Positions 11,303 through 21,444 of a stretch of DNA of 55,051 nucleotides are shown one piece after another. The notes under the pieces are model-generated. The model was given only the letters and a program-made list of their open reading frames with translations, did no database searches and had not been told where the DNA came from. The stretch is taken from assembly GCA_902626045.1 (NCBI GenBank), contig CACODU010000002.1, positions 1 to 55,051 on the forward strand, in the 5' to 3' direction. Position 1 is the stretch's first letter. Every line of letters starts with the position of its first letter. Source of the DNA: an uncultured Pelagibacteraceae bacterium. GTDB lineage: Bacteria > Pseudomonadota > Alphaproteobacteria > Pelagibacterales > Pelagibacteraceae. Both the position numbers and the translations under genes were made by a program.

Positions 11303-12112
11303 ATGAAACCTAGATCAAAAGTTTTAATTATTGCTGGCTCTGATTCTTCAGGAGGTGCTGGTATTCAAGCAGATATAAAAACTGTTACATCGCTAGGAAG
11401 TTATGCAATGACTGCAATTACAGCTGTCACTTCTCAAAACACCACAGGAGTTAAGTCAATAATACCAATCAGCTCAAAAGAAATATCCAGTCAAATAGTC
11501 TTTTCAGCTAAAGATATTAGACCAAATGCGGTAAAAATAGGAATGTTGCACTCAAAGCAAGTAATTCAAGCTGTAATGAAATCTTTAAATAAAATAAAAA
11601 TTAAAAAAATTGTTCTTGATCCTGTTATGGTAGCTAAAGGTGGAACAAAACTTATAAATAATACTGCAATTATTTATATAAAAAAATTAATGAAAAATAT
11701 TCTATTAATAACACCAAATATTCCAGAAGCAGAAATTTTGACCAAAACAAAAATCAATTCAACTAAAAATATGATAAAAGCTGGTAAAATCTTAATTAAC
11801 CTGGGTGCTAAAAATGTTTTAATTAAAGGCGGACATTTAAACTCTAAACAAATGAATGATATTTTATTAAATAAAAAAACCGTTAAGGTATTTAAAAGTA
11901 AAAAATACAGCTCAAAAAACACTCATGGAACTGGGTGTACATTATCTTCTGCAATAGCAACGCATTTGTCATGTGGAAAAGATTTGATTAAATCTTGTGA
12001 GCTTGGAATTAAATATGTTAATGATGCTATCAAATCAAATCTTAACTTAGGAAAAGGAAACGGTCCAATAAACCATTTAAATTCAATTAATCTAAATAAA
12101 AAGTTCAAATAA
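11303..12112 (+). CDS. thiD: Hydroxymethylpyrimidine/phosphomethylpyrimidine kinase
   Basis: [40 protein letters not shown]. Confidence 0.93.
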   Translation: MKPRSKVLIIAGSDSSGGAGIQADIKTVTSLGSYAMTAITAVTSQNTTGVKSIIPISSKEISSQIVFSAKDIRPNAVKIGMLHSKQVIQAVMKSLNKIKIKKIVLDPVMVAKGGTKLINNTAIIYIKKLMKNILLITPNIPEAEILTKTKINSTKNMIKAGKILINLGAKNVLIKGGHLNSKQMNDILLNKKTVKVFKSKKYSSKNTHGTGCTLSSAIATHLSCGKDLIKSCELGIKYVNDAIKSNLNLGKGNGPINHLNSINLNKKFK

Positions 12113-13404
12113 TGAAAAACGTAGTTGTTGTAGGTTCACAATGGGGAGACGAAGGAAAAGGAAAAATAGTTGATTGGCTTTCAAGTGAAGCTGATGTTGT
12201 AGTACGTTTTCAAGGAGGTCATAACGCTGGACATACTTTAGTCATTGATAAAAAAATATTTAAGTTAAGATTACTACCTTCAGGAATAGTCAGAAAGGGA
12301 AAAATTTCAATTCTTGGAAATGGGGTTGTAATTGACCCATGGGCTCTTTTGAATGAAATAGAAGAAATAAAAAAACAAGGTATAGATGTTACTCCTGAAA
12401 ATTTCATGATTTCTGAGACTGCATCACTTATTTTACCATTTCATCAAGAAATGGATGAGATAAGGGAGGATGCAGCAGGTAAAGGAAAAATTGGAACTAC
12501 TAGAAGAGGGATTGGACCATGTTACGAAGATAAAGTTGGCAGAAGATCTATTAGAGTAATGGATTTAAGATCAGAAAGTAATTTAGATAGCCGATTAGAA
12601 AATGTTCTATTGCATCATAATGCAATTAGAAAAGGTTTAAATAAAAAATTCTTTGAGAAAGATAAGCTTAAAAAAGATTTATTGCAGATTTCATCAAAGA
12701 TTTTAAAATTTGCTCAACCTGTTTGGCTTAAACTTGATCAATTCAATAATGAAAGAAAAAAAATTTTATTTGAAGGAGCCCAAGGCATACTTTTAGATGT
12801 AGATCATGGAACGTATCCTTATGTAACATCTTCTAATACTGTACCGGCTATGGCAGCAACTGGCTCAGGATCAGGACCTGATAAAATTAGTTATATTTTA
12901 GGGATAACTAAAGCTTACACAACAAGAGTAGGTAGTGGACCATTTCCGACAGAATTAGATGATGAAATAGGAGAGAGTTTAGGTAGAAGAGGGAAAGAAT
13001 TTGGAACTGTCACAGCGAGAAAAAGAAGATGCGGTTGGTTTGATGCTATCTTAGTTAGACAAACTATAAAAATTTCAGGTATTAATGGAATTGCTTTAAC
13101 AAAATTAGATGTATTAGATGAGTTGGATGAAATTAAAATGTGCATTGGATATGAGCTTAATGGCAAAAAGATAGAATATTTTCCAGCTGCTACAGAGGAT
13201 CAATTTAATATAAAACCCATTTATAAAACTTTTCCGGGTTGGAGATCAAAGACACAAGGAATAAGAAATTTAAAAGATCTACCAGATAAAGCATTAAGAT
13301 ATATACATGCCCTGGAAGACTTTATTGGAGCTAGAATCTCAAGCATTTCTACAAGTCCTGAAAGAGATGACACAATATTAGTTGAGGATCCTTTTAATAT
13401 TTAG
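12112..13404 (+). CDS. purA: Adenylosuccinate synthetase
   Basis: [36 protein letters not shown]. Confidence 0.98.
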   Translation: MKNVVVVGSQWGDEGKGKIVDWLSSEADVVVRFQGGHNAGHTLVIDKKIFKLRLLPSGIVRKGKISILGNGVVIDPWALLNEIEEIKKQGIDVTPENFMISETASLILPFHQEMDEIREDAAGKGKIGTTRRGIGPCYEDKVGRRSIRVMDLRSESNLDSRLENVLLHHNAIRKGLNKKFFEKDKLKKDLLQISSKILKFAQPVWLKLDQFNNERKKILFEGAQGILLDVDHGTYPYVTSSNTVPAMAATGSGSGPDKISYILGITKAYTTRVGSGPFPTELDDEIGESLGRRGKEFGTVTARKRRCGWFDAILVRQTIKISGINGIALTKLDVLDELDEIKMCIGYELNGKKIEYFPAATEDQFNIKPIYKTFPGWRSKTQGIRNLKDLPDKALRYIHALEDFIGARISSISTSPERDDTILVEDPFNI

Positions 13405-14297
13405 TTTACCGGTAATAAATTTTTAGATTTACTGGCATTGATCATAGATTTTTGTAATTTTTCAAAAGCTTTAGTTTCTATTTGTCTTATTCTTTCTCTA
13501 CTAATTTTATATTTTTTACTTAACTCCTCCAAAGTTTCAGGTTCTTCAGAGAGTCTTCTAGCCTTAATGATTTCTTTTTCCCTATCATTTAATATTTGCA
13601 TAGCACTATTTAGTAATTCTTTCTTATCATCATACTCTTGTTTTTGGGAAACAATTAATTCTTGATCTAATCTATCATCTACCAACCAATCTTGCCACTC
13701 ATCTGTTTCTCCGCTTTTAATAGGATCATTCAAAGATTTTTCTTGTCCCATCATCCTTCGGTTCATATTAATTACTTCATGAGACTCCACATCTAATCTT
13801 TTTGAAATTTCATTTACTTGTTCATCTTTAAGATCTCCATCCTGACCTGGTGCAATCTGATTTTTGAGTTTTTTTAGATTAAAAAAAAGTTTTTTTTGGG
13901 CAGTTGTTGTTCCCATTTTTACCAAACTCCAGGATCTTAAAACATATTCTTGTATTGCGGCTTTAATCCACCACATTGCATATGTTGCAAGTCTAAATCC
14001 CTTGTCAGGATCAAATTTTTTAACTGCTTGCATTAATCCTAAATTTCCTTCCGAGATCAATTCATTTACTGGAAGTCCGTAACCTCTATAACCCATTGCG
14101 ATTTTAGCTACTAATCTCAAATGACTTGTTACTAACTTATGTGCAGCTTTTAAATTACCATTCTCTCTCCAATTTTTGGCTAACATATACTCTTCCTCTG
14201 CATCAAGCATAGGAAATTTTTTAATTTGTGATAAGTAAATAGATAAACCTCCAACAGAGGGTACTGGAAGATTGCTCATTTGATTTTTTTCACTCAT
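13401..14297 (-). CDS. rpoH: RNA polymerase sigma factor, RpoH (sigma-32) type
   Basis: Sigma-70 region 2 ([50 protein letters not shown]) and region 4; short RpoH-like N-terminus. Confidence 0.93.
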   Translation of the reverse strand: MSEKNQMSNLPVPSVGGLSIYLSQIKKFPMLDAEEEYMLAKNWRENGNLKAAHKLVTSHLRLVAKIAMGYRGYGLPVNELISEGNLGLMQAVKKFDPDKGFRLATYAMWWIKAAIQEYVLRSWSLVKMGTTTAQKKLFFNLKKLKNQIAPGQDGDLKDEQVNEISKRLDVESHEVINMNRRMMGQEKSLNDPIKSGETDEWQDWLVDDRLDQELIVSQKQEYDDKKELLNSAMQILNDREKEIIKARRLSEEPETLEELSKKYKISRERIRQIETKAFEKLQKSMINASKSKNLLPVN

Positions 14298-14327
14298 AAT
14301 ATTTAATTATATATCAAATTTATTATT

Positions 14328-15308
14328 TCAACTGCTTAAATTCTCTAACAAATTCAATATTTTTTTAAAACCGTCTGGTAAATCTGAATTAAAATTCATC
14401 CATTTCTTCGTTTTGGGGTGAAAAAAACCAAGAGTTTTAGCATGTAATGCCTGTCCTGATAATTTATTTAATTTAATAAAAAAATCATTATTAACTTTTT
14501 TAAATTTTATATTTTTTTTTCCATATTGTTTATCTCCAAGCAAGGATGTTCCTTTATATTTTAAATGAACTCTTATTTGATGTGTTCTTCCTGTTTCTAA
14601 TTCACATTCAAGTAAACTAATTTTAGGTATATCTTTAATATTGAAAACTTTTATGGTTTCATAATTTGTAATAGCTTTTTTCCCATTAATTTCACTTACA
14701 GTCATTAATTGACGATTTTTTTTATCTCTTGAAATTAATGTACTCACTTTTCCCTTCAAAGGCCTAATAACTCCCCAGGCTAAACAGAGATATTTTCTTT
14801 TTATACTGTGATTGCTAAATTGATCACCCAAATTTGAGTGTGCAAAGTTATTTTTTGCTATCACAAGTAGTCCACTTGTTTCTTTGTCAATCCTATGAAC
14901 AATACCTGGTCTCAAAGGCCCATTCACATTTGATAATTTTTTCTTGTACTTAAATAATAAAGCATTAACTAATGTATTTTCATAATTCCCAGCTCCAGGG
15001 TGGACCACCATACCTTTTGGTTTATTTATGACTAAAATATCATCATCTTCATAAATGGTATCTAGCTTGATTTTATTTGGTTTAATATTTTGCACATAAT
15101 TTTCAATAATGTTAATTATTACCTGATCTTTATATTTCACTTTAGTTGAAGGAATTCTAAGTACTTTTTTATTGAGTTTTACGTATTCATTTTCAATTAA
15201 TTTTTTCAAATATGATCTTGTTAAATGATTTATATTTTCTGTCAAAAAAACATCTAATCTTTTCCCAATATTTTTCTCGTCTACTAAAAATTTAATTGTA
15301 TTATTCAT
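14328..15308 (-). CDS. rluD: RluA/RluD family 23S rRNA pseudouridine synthase
   Basis: S4-like N-terminus; RPGIVHRIDKETSGLLVIAKN; ELETGRTHQIRVHL. Confidence 0.92.
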   Translation of the reverse strand: MNNTIKFLVDEKNIGKRLDVFLTENINHLTRSYLKKLIENEYVKLNKKVLRIPSTKVKYKDQVIINIIENYVQNIKPNKIKLDTIYEDDDILVINKPKGMVVHPGAGNYENTLVNALLFKYKKKLSNVNGPLRPGIVHRIDKETSGLLVIAKNNFAHSNLGDQFSNHSIKRKYLCLAWGVIRPLKGKVSTLISRDKKNRQLMTVSEINGKKAITNYETIKVFNIKDIPKISLLECELETGRTHQIRVHLKYKGTSLLGDKQYGKKNIKFKKVNNDFFIKLNKLSGQALHAKTLGFFHPKTKKWMNFNSDLPDGFKKILNLLENLSS

Positions 15309-15332
15309 AAATTAATTTAAATTATTCATATT

Positions 15333-15410
15333 GCGCCGGTAGCTTCAACTGGATAGAGCGCCGGATTTCGGCTCCGGAGGTTATGGGTTCGACTCCTATC
15401 CGGCGCACCA
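15333..15410 (+). tRNA. tRNA-Arg (anticodon TCG), CCA encoded
   Basis: Cloverleaf read by eye: acceptor GCGCCGG/CCGGCGC, anticodon arm CCGGA-TTTCGGC-TCCGG, T-arm ATGGG-TTCGACT-CCTAT, terminal CCA. Confidence 0.93.
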
Positions 15411-15413
15411 TAT

Positions 15414-16214
15414 TCAAATTATCCAATCAGAAAGTTTATCTTTATTTTTAGTAATATATTTTGGATAGCTATTATCAATATAAACTTTTTCTAATTTATT
15501 TCCGCGTCCAAATATGTCTTCATTTTCTAAAATTTTCTTCTCTATTATTTTTGTATTAAGATTTTTATGATTAAATTCACCATGAGAGAACGATTTTATT
15601 TTATTTAAAATCTGATCTGGCGATTGCAGAAAAGAAAAATGCCAACCACCATTTATAATTTGTTGATTAAATTTATCTAATCTCCAAAACGGGTAATTCT
15701 TAAACTTCATATTTCTGAAATCTTGCATAGATTTTAAATATTTTACTTTTGTTATCCTAGATCCTATCCAATTACTTTCATTTAAGTTTTGAAGATTTAA
15801 TTTGTACATGAACATTTTTTGACAAAAAGCTATATATTTTTTTTTATGATTTATCTCAGATAATTTTGTTAAATCCGGTATTTCATCTGAGTCAGATAAA
15901 ATTATAAGATCTTCACTTGAAGCATTTTTAAGTCCCTCAATTAATGAATTTCTTTGATGCTGTTCTATAGGAGACTCTCCTCCGATATGCTTTGTAAAAT
16001 TTATTTCTTCTTTATATTCTGCAAGAATAAATTTTATTTTATGTTTGAATTTAGAAAATTTTTTGATGTCAAAGTTAATTTCTTTTTCTTCCCCTTGATG
16101 AGTTTTGGTAGACTCTGAAATTACAAAATAATCAACATATTCATTTAAAATATTTAAACGGAGATCTACCATATGATCTTCATTAAAGTATTGAAAACAG
16201 TCGTAGATAGCCAT
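15414..16214 (-). CDS. Glycosyltransferase family 17-like protein
   Basis: MAIYDCFQYFNEDHMVDLRLNILNEYVDYFVISES and LSDSDEIPD typical of GT17 family. Confidence 0.8.
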   Translation of the reverse strand: MAIYDCFQYFNEDHMVDLRLNILNEYVDYFVISESTKTHQGEEKEINFDIKKFSKFKHKIKFILAEYKEEINFTKHIGGESPIEQHQRNSLIEGLKNASSEDLIILSDSDEIPDLTKLSEINHKKKYIAFCQKMFMYKLNLQNLNESNWIGSRITKVKYLKSMQDFRNMKFKNYPFWRLDKFNQQIINGGWHFSFLQSPDQILNKIKSFSHGEFNHKNLNTKIIEKKILENEDIFGRGNKLEKVYIDNSYPKYITKNKDKLSDWII

Positions 16215-17149
16215 CAGTTGAAATAATTATCCTCTAATTTTTCTAATTCTTTAAATTCTAGTTTAAATCTTTTCAAGATAACCTTTAAAAGTTTCAATTG
16301 ACCAAATATTAACATTAAGCTGATAAACTTATCTCTATCATCCAGAATAAATTTTTTACCAATTTTATTGTTAAAATTTGGGATAAAAATCATATCTGCC
16401 TCTGCAGGAATTCTAGTACTGTGATTACCAATACCTTTCAAATCTATTAATGAATAATTCAAATCATAAAGAAAATTTACAAGTTTATCCCAGCTAGGTA
16501 CATTTTTGTACATTGAAAAAAAATGAGTTTCTATTTTTATTAACAAAGGACGGTACTCACCTATTCCTTTTAAAATCTCTAATTCAGCTCCCTGGGTATC
16601 AATTTTGAGATAGTCTAATTTATTAATCTTTAATTCTGTTAGTTGATTTGTTAGAGTATCGCATTCTATTTCTACAGAACGTGTTACTTTATAATTTTCA
16701 TAGTCTATTTTTTTTAAATTATGAAGATCAAAAAATTCCTCATCAGGCTCATACATAGATGAGCTGCCAAGCCTTTTGTCTAAAATATATAATTTTTTTT
16801 TCTCTTTTTTACTCCATAAACCTTTATTTATTATCAACTTATTGTTCTTAAGTTTTTCAGCTTCTGATTTGATTGGTTCAACAAGTATATCTTTGAAGAA
16901 AAGGTTATATCTAGAAGGAAAAAACTTATCAGAATTAAAACCCCCTTGAGCACCAACATCTAAAGCAATTATTTTTTCATTTTTCAACAAGCCAGATATT
17001 AAGTTAGTAAAATCGTGTTGATCATTACTTCCATAACTTCTATCGCTTAAAAAATTTATTACTCTTCTATTTAACTTAAATTTGATTAAGATTTTATAGA
17101 TAGTAGGAAGAATTAATTTTATTAAGCTTCTTGAGATATTATTAGGCAT
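16214..17149 (-). CDS. FkbM family methyltransferase
   Basis: LDVGAQGGFN SAM motif, LKIDTQGAELEILKG. Confidence 0.82.
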   Translation of the reverse strand: MPNNISRSLIKLILPTIYKILIKFKLNRRVINFLSDRSYGSNDQHDFTNLISGLLKNEKIIALDVGAQGGFNSDKFFPSRYNLFFKDILVEPIKSEAEKLKNNKLIINKGLWSKKEKKKLYILDKRLGSSSMYEPDEEFFDLHNLKKIDYENYKVTRSVEIECDTLTNQLTELKINKLDYLKIDTQGAELEILKGIGEYRPLLIKIETHFFSMYKNVPSWDKLVNFLYDLNYSLIDLKGIGNHSTRIPAEADMIFIPNFNNKIGKKFILDDRDKFISLMLIFGQLKLLKVILKRFKLEFKELEKLEDNYFN

Positions 17150-17161
17150 AACTTAAAAATT

Positions 17162-17869
17162 TTACTTTTTAGTAAATGTAGTCAGACCGATTTTTTTTCC
17201 ATCTATCACACTTGATGAGCAATGAAGTCTAGTTCTATCGAAAATAAGCATCGAACCTAGTTCCCATTCATATACCAAGTCAATTTCTAGACCAGCTAAA
17301 TTTTCAATTTTCTCATGATTTAAATATTTTTTATGGGCTTCGGCATCGAAAGGTTTTTTATCGTATATTTTAAGATGTTCAGATGATCTTATATTTTGAC
17401 CATATTTAAGATCTTTAATTTTAAGTTCATTTTCATCTGTGGTAAAATTTGTAGAGTTCCCATAAAATTTATTCTTAAAAATAACAGTGCTACCTTTTGA
17501 AGTGAGAGGTATTAAAGTTTGTTTGAATATAATTTCATCAAGATTAAACCCAGCATCGACATGTAAACCAATTGGGTTATAACTTTCCTGAAATAATCCT
17601 AAAATATCTTCATTTTTTTCATCTTTAAGATTGTCCATTTTAAAATCACCAATTTCATTTTTAACTTTATTAAAAAAAAGATTTTCTAATTCATCGCTAT
17701 AATTTTTAAGCCATCTTTTTTTTATTACATTTTGTTTTTTATTATGAACAGTAGTTGGTAATTCTTTATAAAGGTTAAAAAATTTTTCAATCTCATTTTT
17801 ATTAAACAAATTTTTTATTATTTGAGGCGAACTTTCTAATTTTTTAATTTCATCAATATTTTTGTGCAT
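17162..17869 (-). CDS. Putative 2-oxoglutarate/Fe(II)-dependent dioxygenase-like protein
   Basis: HxD (GLHVDAGF) and a distal His (RLHCSSSVIDGKKIGLTTF) with jelly-roll-like spacing. Confidence 0.5.
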   Translation of the reverse strand: MHKNIDEIKKLESSPQIIKNLFNKNEIEKFFNLYKELPTTVHNKKQNVIKKRWLKNYSDELENLFFNKVKNEIGDFKMDNLKDEKNEDILGLFQESYNPIGLHVDAGFNLDEIIFKQTLIPLTSKGSTVIFKNKFYGNSTNFTTDENELKIKDLKYGQNIRSSEHLKIYDKKPFDAEAHKKYLNHEKIENLAGLEIDLVYEWELGSMLIFDRTRLHCSSSVIDGKKIGLTTFTKK

Positions 17870-17872
17870 ATT

Positions 17873-18664
17873 TTATTCACCCATGTTTATTAAAGTTCCT
17901 CTATTTTTAGCTCCTTCATACGAAAGATAAAATACAATTATCCCAAAAACAAAATATATGAAAGATATAAATATTGCCTTAAGTATTTGATAATAACTTA
18001 TAATATCATGAATTAAGACGTTTCGCATCTCTTCAAAAATGTGAACTAATGGAAGTAATTTTGCAACAGTTTGCAGCCAATCTGGAAGAATTTCTATTGG
18101 ATAATAAATGCATCCTAATGGAGCCAGAAAAAACAGACTTGCCCATGCAATATTCTCAAATGAAGGGCCAAATCTTACCAGACCTGATGTAACCAAAAGC
18201 CCTAAAGTAACACCAAAAAGATAAAGCGTGATTAGTAAAAAAATAAGCGGAGGTCCTATTTTAAATATTGATACTCCAAAAAGAGGTATTGCTAAAAATG
18301 CTGCGGGGACTAAGCCAATTAATGTTCTAAATATTGCAGTAAAAGTAAGTGCAGCAATTATTTCACTTAATTTTATTGGAGCAATAAATAAGTTTGTGAA
18401 GTTTCTACTCCAAATTTCTTCGAGAAACATCATATTATAGCTAATGCTTGATCGAAAAAGGAAATCGTAAAGAATTGCTGCACTTAATATTATACCAACA
18501 GTGTTTTCAAAGTATGAAGAATTTAAGGTAAAAAATTTTGAAATAAATCCCCAAAGAAATATTTGAATAGTTGGCCAATAAATTAAATCCAAAATTCTAG
18601 GAAAAGAACCTTTAATTAAGTATACATGTCTTAAGCTAAGTGCAAATATTTTATTTAAGTTCAT
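17873..18664 (-). CDS. ABC-2 type transporter permease
   Basis: Six hydrophobic segments, ABC-2 pattern; overlaps an ATPase gene. Confidence 0.85.
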   Translation of the reverse strand: MNLNKIFALSLRHVYLIKGSFPRILDLIYWPTIQIFLWGFISKFFTLNSSYFENTVGIILSAAILYDFLFRSSISYNMMFLEEIWSRNFTNLFIAPIKLSEIIAALTFTAIFRTLIGLVPAAFLAIPLFGVSIFKIGPPLIFLLITLYLFGVTLGLLVTSGLVRFGPSFENIAWASLFFLAPLGCIYYPIEILPDWLQTVAKLLPLVHIFEEMRNVLIHDIISYYQILKAIFISFIYFVFGIIVFYLSYEGAKNRGTLINMGE

Positions 18665-19385
18665 TTTTACTCCTAGCTATTTTTAAAAATGTATCTTCTA
18701 AGCTTTGTCTTCCATGTTTTTTTATTAATTGATCACATGTTCCACTGTCTACAATCTTGCCTTGCTTCATCATAATTACTTTGTTACACAATCTTTCTAC
18801 TTCCCTCATATTATGTGATGCCAAAAGTACCGTAAGTTCATTTTTTTTTTTATATTTTTCAATATATTCTCTTACAAAATCTCCTACATCAGGATCTAAA
18901 CTCGCAGTTGGTTCATCCAAAAATAATAATTTGGGTTTGTTGATTAGTGATTTAGCAAGTGCCACTCTATTTTTTTGACCCGAGGAAAGTTCACCAGTTT
19001 TTTTCTCTAAAAATTTTTTTAAATTTAAATCTTCGACCATTTCTTCAACTCTTTTTTTAATCTCTTTTACACCATATAACCTGGCATAAACTTCAAGATT
19101 TTGCTTTACGGTAAGTTTTTTAGGCAATTCAATATACGGAGAAGCAAAATTCATCAGACTTAATAATTTAATTCTGTTTTCAGAATTTAAATTAATACCA
19201 TTGATTAAAATTTCACCCTTTGTAGGTGTAATTAATCCTAACATCATCCCAATAGAAGTAGTTTTTCCACATCCGTTAGGGCCAAGTAAACCCAAGGTAC
19301 TATTTTTATCAATTTCAAAACTTATATTATCAACAGCAATCGTAGACTTAAAATTTTTTGAGAGATTTTTTACTATTAGTTTCAT
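18651..19385 (-). CDS. ABC transporter ATP-binding protein
   Basis: Walker A GPNGCGKTT, LSSGQKNRVALAKSL signature, LLFLDEPTASLDP. Confidence 0.95.
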   Translation of the reverse strand: MKLIVKNLSKNFKSTIAVDNISFEIDKNSTLGLLGPNGCGKTTSIGMMLGLITPTKGEILINGINLNSENRIKLLSLMNFASPYIELPKKLTVKQNLEVYARLYGVKEIKKRVEEMVEDLNLKKFLEKKTGELSSGQKNRVALAKSLINKPKLLFLDEPTASLDPDVGDFVREYIEKYKKKNELTVLLASHNMREVERLCNKVIMMKQGKIVDSGTCDQLIKKHGRQSLEDTFLKIARSKNELK

Positions 19386-20342
19386 TTATGAATTTGAAGC
19401 ACGTTTTATCCTATCATTTATCGCAACACCAGAACCTTTATTGGGTATTTTAGCAATTTGAATTTTTTTATATCCTTTTTTTTTAATTAATCTAAAAGTT
19501 TTATATAAGTTTGACGCAGCTATATTTAAATTTTGATCTTTACTTAAACTAAAAAAATTTTTTTTATTTTTAAATTTTTTACCTAGATAAATGAAAGCAC
19601 TTTTTCCATCATATTTTTTTTGATTAATTAATACAGGTATCCCAGGTGAATAATGTTTTTTTGTCATACCTGGAGATTTTATACCTCTGCTACGTATATC
19701 TTTATTTATCTTTAACTTAAGAGTTTTTTCAATGGAATTTTTATCTATTCTACCAGGTCTTAGAATTTTTGGGTAAGAGGTTAAATCAACAACAGTTGAC
19801 TCTATTCCTATCTTAGAAACGCCACCATCTATTATCAATGAAATTTTTTTTTGAAATTCTTCATAAACATCTTCGGCGCTCACAGGACTAACACCTGAAG
19901 ACTTATTAGCACTTGGCATCGCTAAAGGAAAATCTATTTCTTTTAATATCGATCTTAAGATTTTATGCTTTGGGAAACGAACAGCTACAGTTTTGAGTTT
20001 AGCTAATGAAAAAGGGTGGACATTAGAATTAGCTTTTTTTTTTAAAATAAATGTAATTGGTCCAGGGCAAAATTTTTTATAAAGCTTGAAAAAATATTTA
20101 TTAGTAATTATATCTTTTTTCGCATCATTAAAATTATAATAATGTATAATTAAAGGGTTGAATTTCGGCCTAGCTTTCATTTGAAATATTTTCATAATTG
20201 AATTTTTTGAATAGGCATTTCCACCAAGTCCGTAAACAGTCTCAGTAGGTAAACCGACAACGTTACTTTTTTTCAAATAATTTACAGTTTTTTTTAGAGT
20301 TTTTTTGTTAAAAGTAAAAATATTTGAATAGCTATTTTTCAT
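19386..20342 (-). CDS. L-threonylcarbamoyladenylate synthase (Sua5/YciO/YrdC family, Sua5-type)
   Basis: VGLPTETVYGLGGNA, KARPKFNPLIIH, PSANKSSGVSPVSA, ESTVVDLTSYPKILRPG. Confidence 0.92.
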   Translation of the reverse strand: MKNSYSNIFTFNKKTLKKTVNYLKKSNVVGLPTETVYGLGGNAYSKNSIMKIFQMKARPKFNPLIIHYYNFNDAKKDIITNKYFFKLYKKFCPGPITFILKKKANSNVHPFSLAKLKTVAVRFPKHKILRSILKEIDFPLAMPSANKSSGVSPVSAEDVYEEFQKKISLIIDGGVSKIGIESTVVDLTSYPKILRPGRIDKNSIEKTLKLKINKDIRSRGIKSPGMTKKHYSPGIPVLINQKKYDGKSAFIYLGKKFKNKKNFFSLSKDQNLNIAASNLYKTFRLIKKKGYKKIQIAKIPNKGSGVAINDRIKRASNS

Positions 20343-20363
20343 AATGTAATTATTATTTATTAG

Positions 20364-20564
20364 ATGAAAAATGAAAATATTCTAGCTGATATTAAAAGTA
20401 AATCATTAAAAGAGTCCCGAGAGGAAATTAATAGAATTTTAAGCAAATTAGAAAACAAAGAGACAAGTTTAGAGGAATCTTTTAGTGATTATCAAAGACT
20501 TATTCAACTCAATAAACATGTAGATAATTTATTCAAAAAGAAATTTAAAGAAATTTTAGAATGA
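20364..20564 (+). CDS. xseB: Exodeoxyribonuclease VII small subunit
   Basis: Short XseB-like helical protein (LESKLE-type pattern LENKETSLEESFSDYQRLIQL) directly upstream of ispA-dxs. Confidence 0.8.
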   Translation: MKNENILADIKSKSLKESREEINRILSKLENKETSLEESFSDYQRLIQLNKHVDNLFKKKFKEILE

Positions 20565-20571
20565 AAAGTAA

Positions 20572-21444
20572 ATGATGAAAAAAAAATTATCTAGAAATGC
20601 AAAAAAAATAGATCAATTTTTAATAAAATTTTTGAAAAGACAAAAATCTTTGCTGGTTGAACCAATGAAATATGGTGTCATATCTGGTGGAAAAAAAATC
20701 AGATCAACAATAATTTATGACACTGGTAAGATATTTAATGTTGAAGAAAAAAAACTATTAAATATTTGTGCAGCAGTTGAGTGCATTCATTCTTATTCTT
20801 TAATACATGATGATTTACCTTGTATGGATGATGATATAATAAGAAGAGGAAAACCATCAGCACATATAAAATTTGGAGAAGCTTCAGCTGTATTAGCGGG
20901 TAATTGTCTACTCACATTAGCATTTGAAATAATAGCTGATAAAAAATATTTAATTAATTCTTCTATGAAAAATGAAATTATAAGATCACTAGCAAAATGC
21001 TCAGGACATACAGGTATTGCAGGAGGACAAGAACTAGATCTAAAATTTGAAAACAAAAAAAAAAATATTAATCAAGTTATTGATATGCAAATTAAAAAAA
21101 CCGGAAAACTATTTAGTTTTTGTTTGTATGCCGTCGGTGTTATAGCAAAAAGGAGTAATAAAGAAAAATTTTTTTTAAGCAGTCTTGGAGATGAAATTGG
21201 TTTATTATTTCAGTTAGCTGATGACTTTTTAGATAAGAAAGGCTCTAAGAAGTTGATTGGAAAACCAGTTAAAAAAGACAGTAAAAAAGGTAAATCGACT
21301 TTATTAAGTCTAATGGGAGAAAAAAAAGCTTATTCATATGCTTATAATTTAAAAAAAAAAATATTGCGTAAATTAGAAAATCATGGAAAAAAAGCTAACG
21401 AACTAATTAATACAATTGAATTTATATTAGAAAGACAATTTTAA
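20572..21444 (+). CDS. ispA: Polyprenyl synthetase (farnesyl diphosphate synthase)
   Basis: DDLPCMDDD (FARM) and DDFLD motifs; GGKKIR. Confidence 0.92.
   Translation: MMKKKLSRNAKKIDQFLIKFLKRQKSLLVEPMKYGVISGGKKIRSTIIYDTGKIFNVEEKKLLNICAAVECIHSYSLIHDDLPCMDDDIIRRGKPSAHIKFGEASAVLAGNCLLTLAFEIIADKKYLINSSMKNEIIRSLAKCSGHTGIAGGQELDLKFENKKKNINQVIDMQIKKTGKLFSFCLYAVGVIAKRSNKEKFFLSSLGDEIGLLFQLADDFLDKKGSKKLIGKPVKKDSKKGKSTLLSLMGEKKAYSYAYNLKKKILRKLENHGKKANELINTIEFILERQF

Noticed and set aside
15411-20342. Search for a duplicated tRNA-Arg 3' end bounding the GT17/FkbM cassette
   Set aside because: No copy of CCTATCCGGCGCACCA seen by eye downstream; cannot claim tRNA-mediated integration there.
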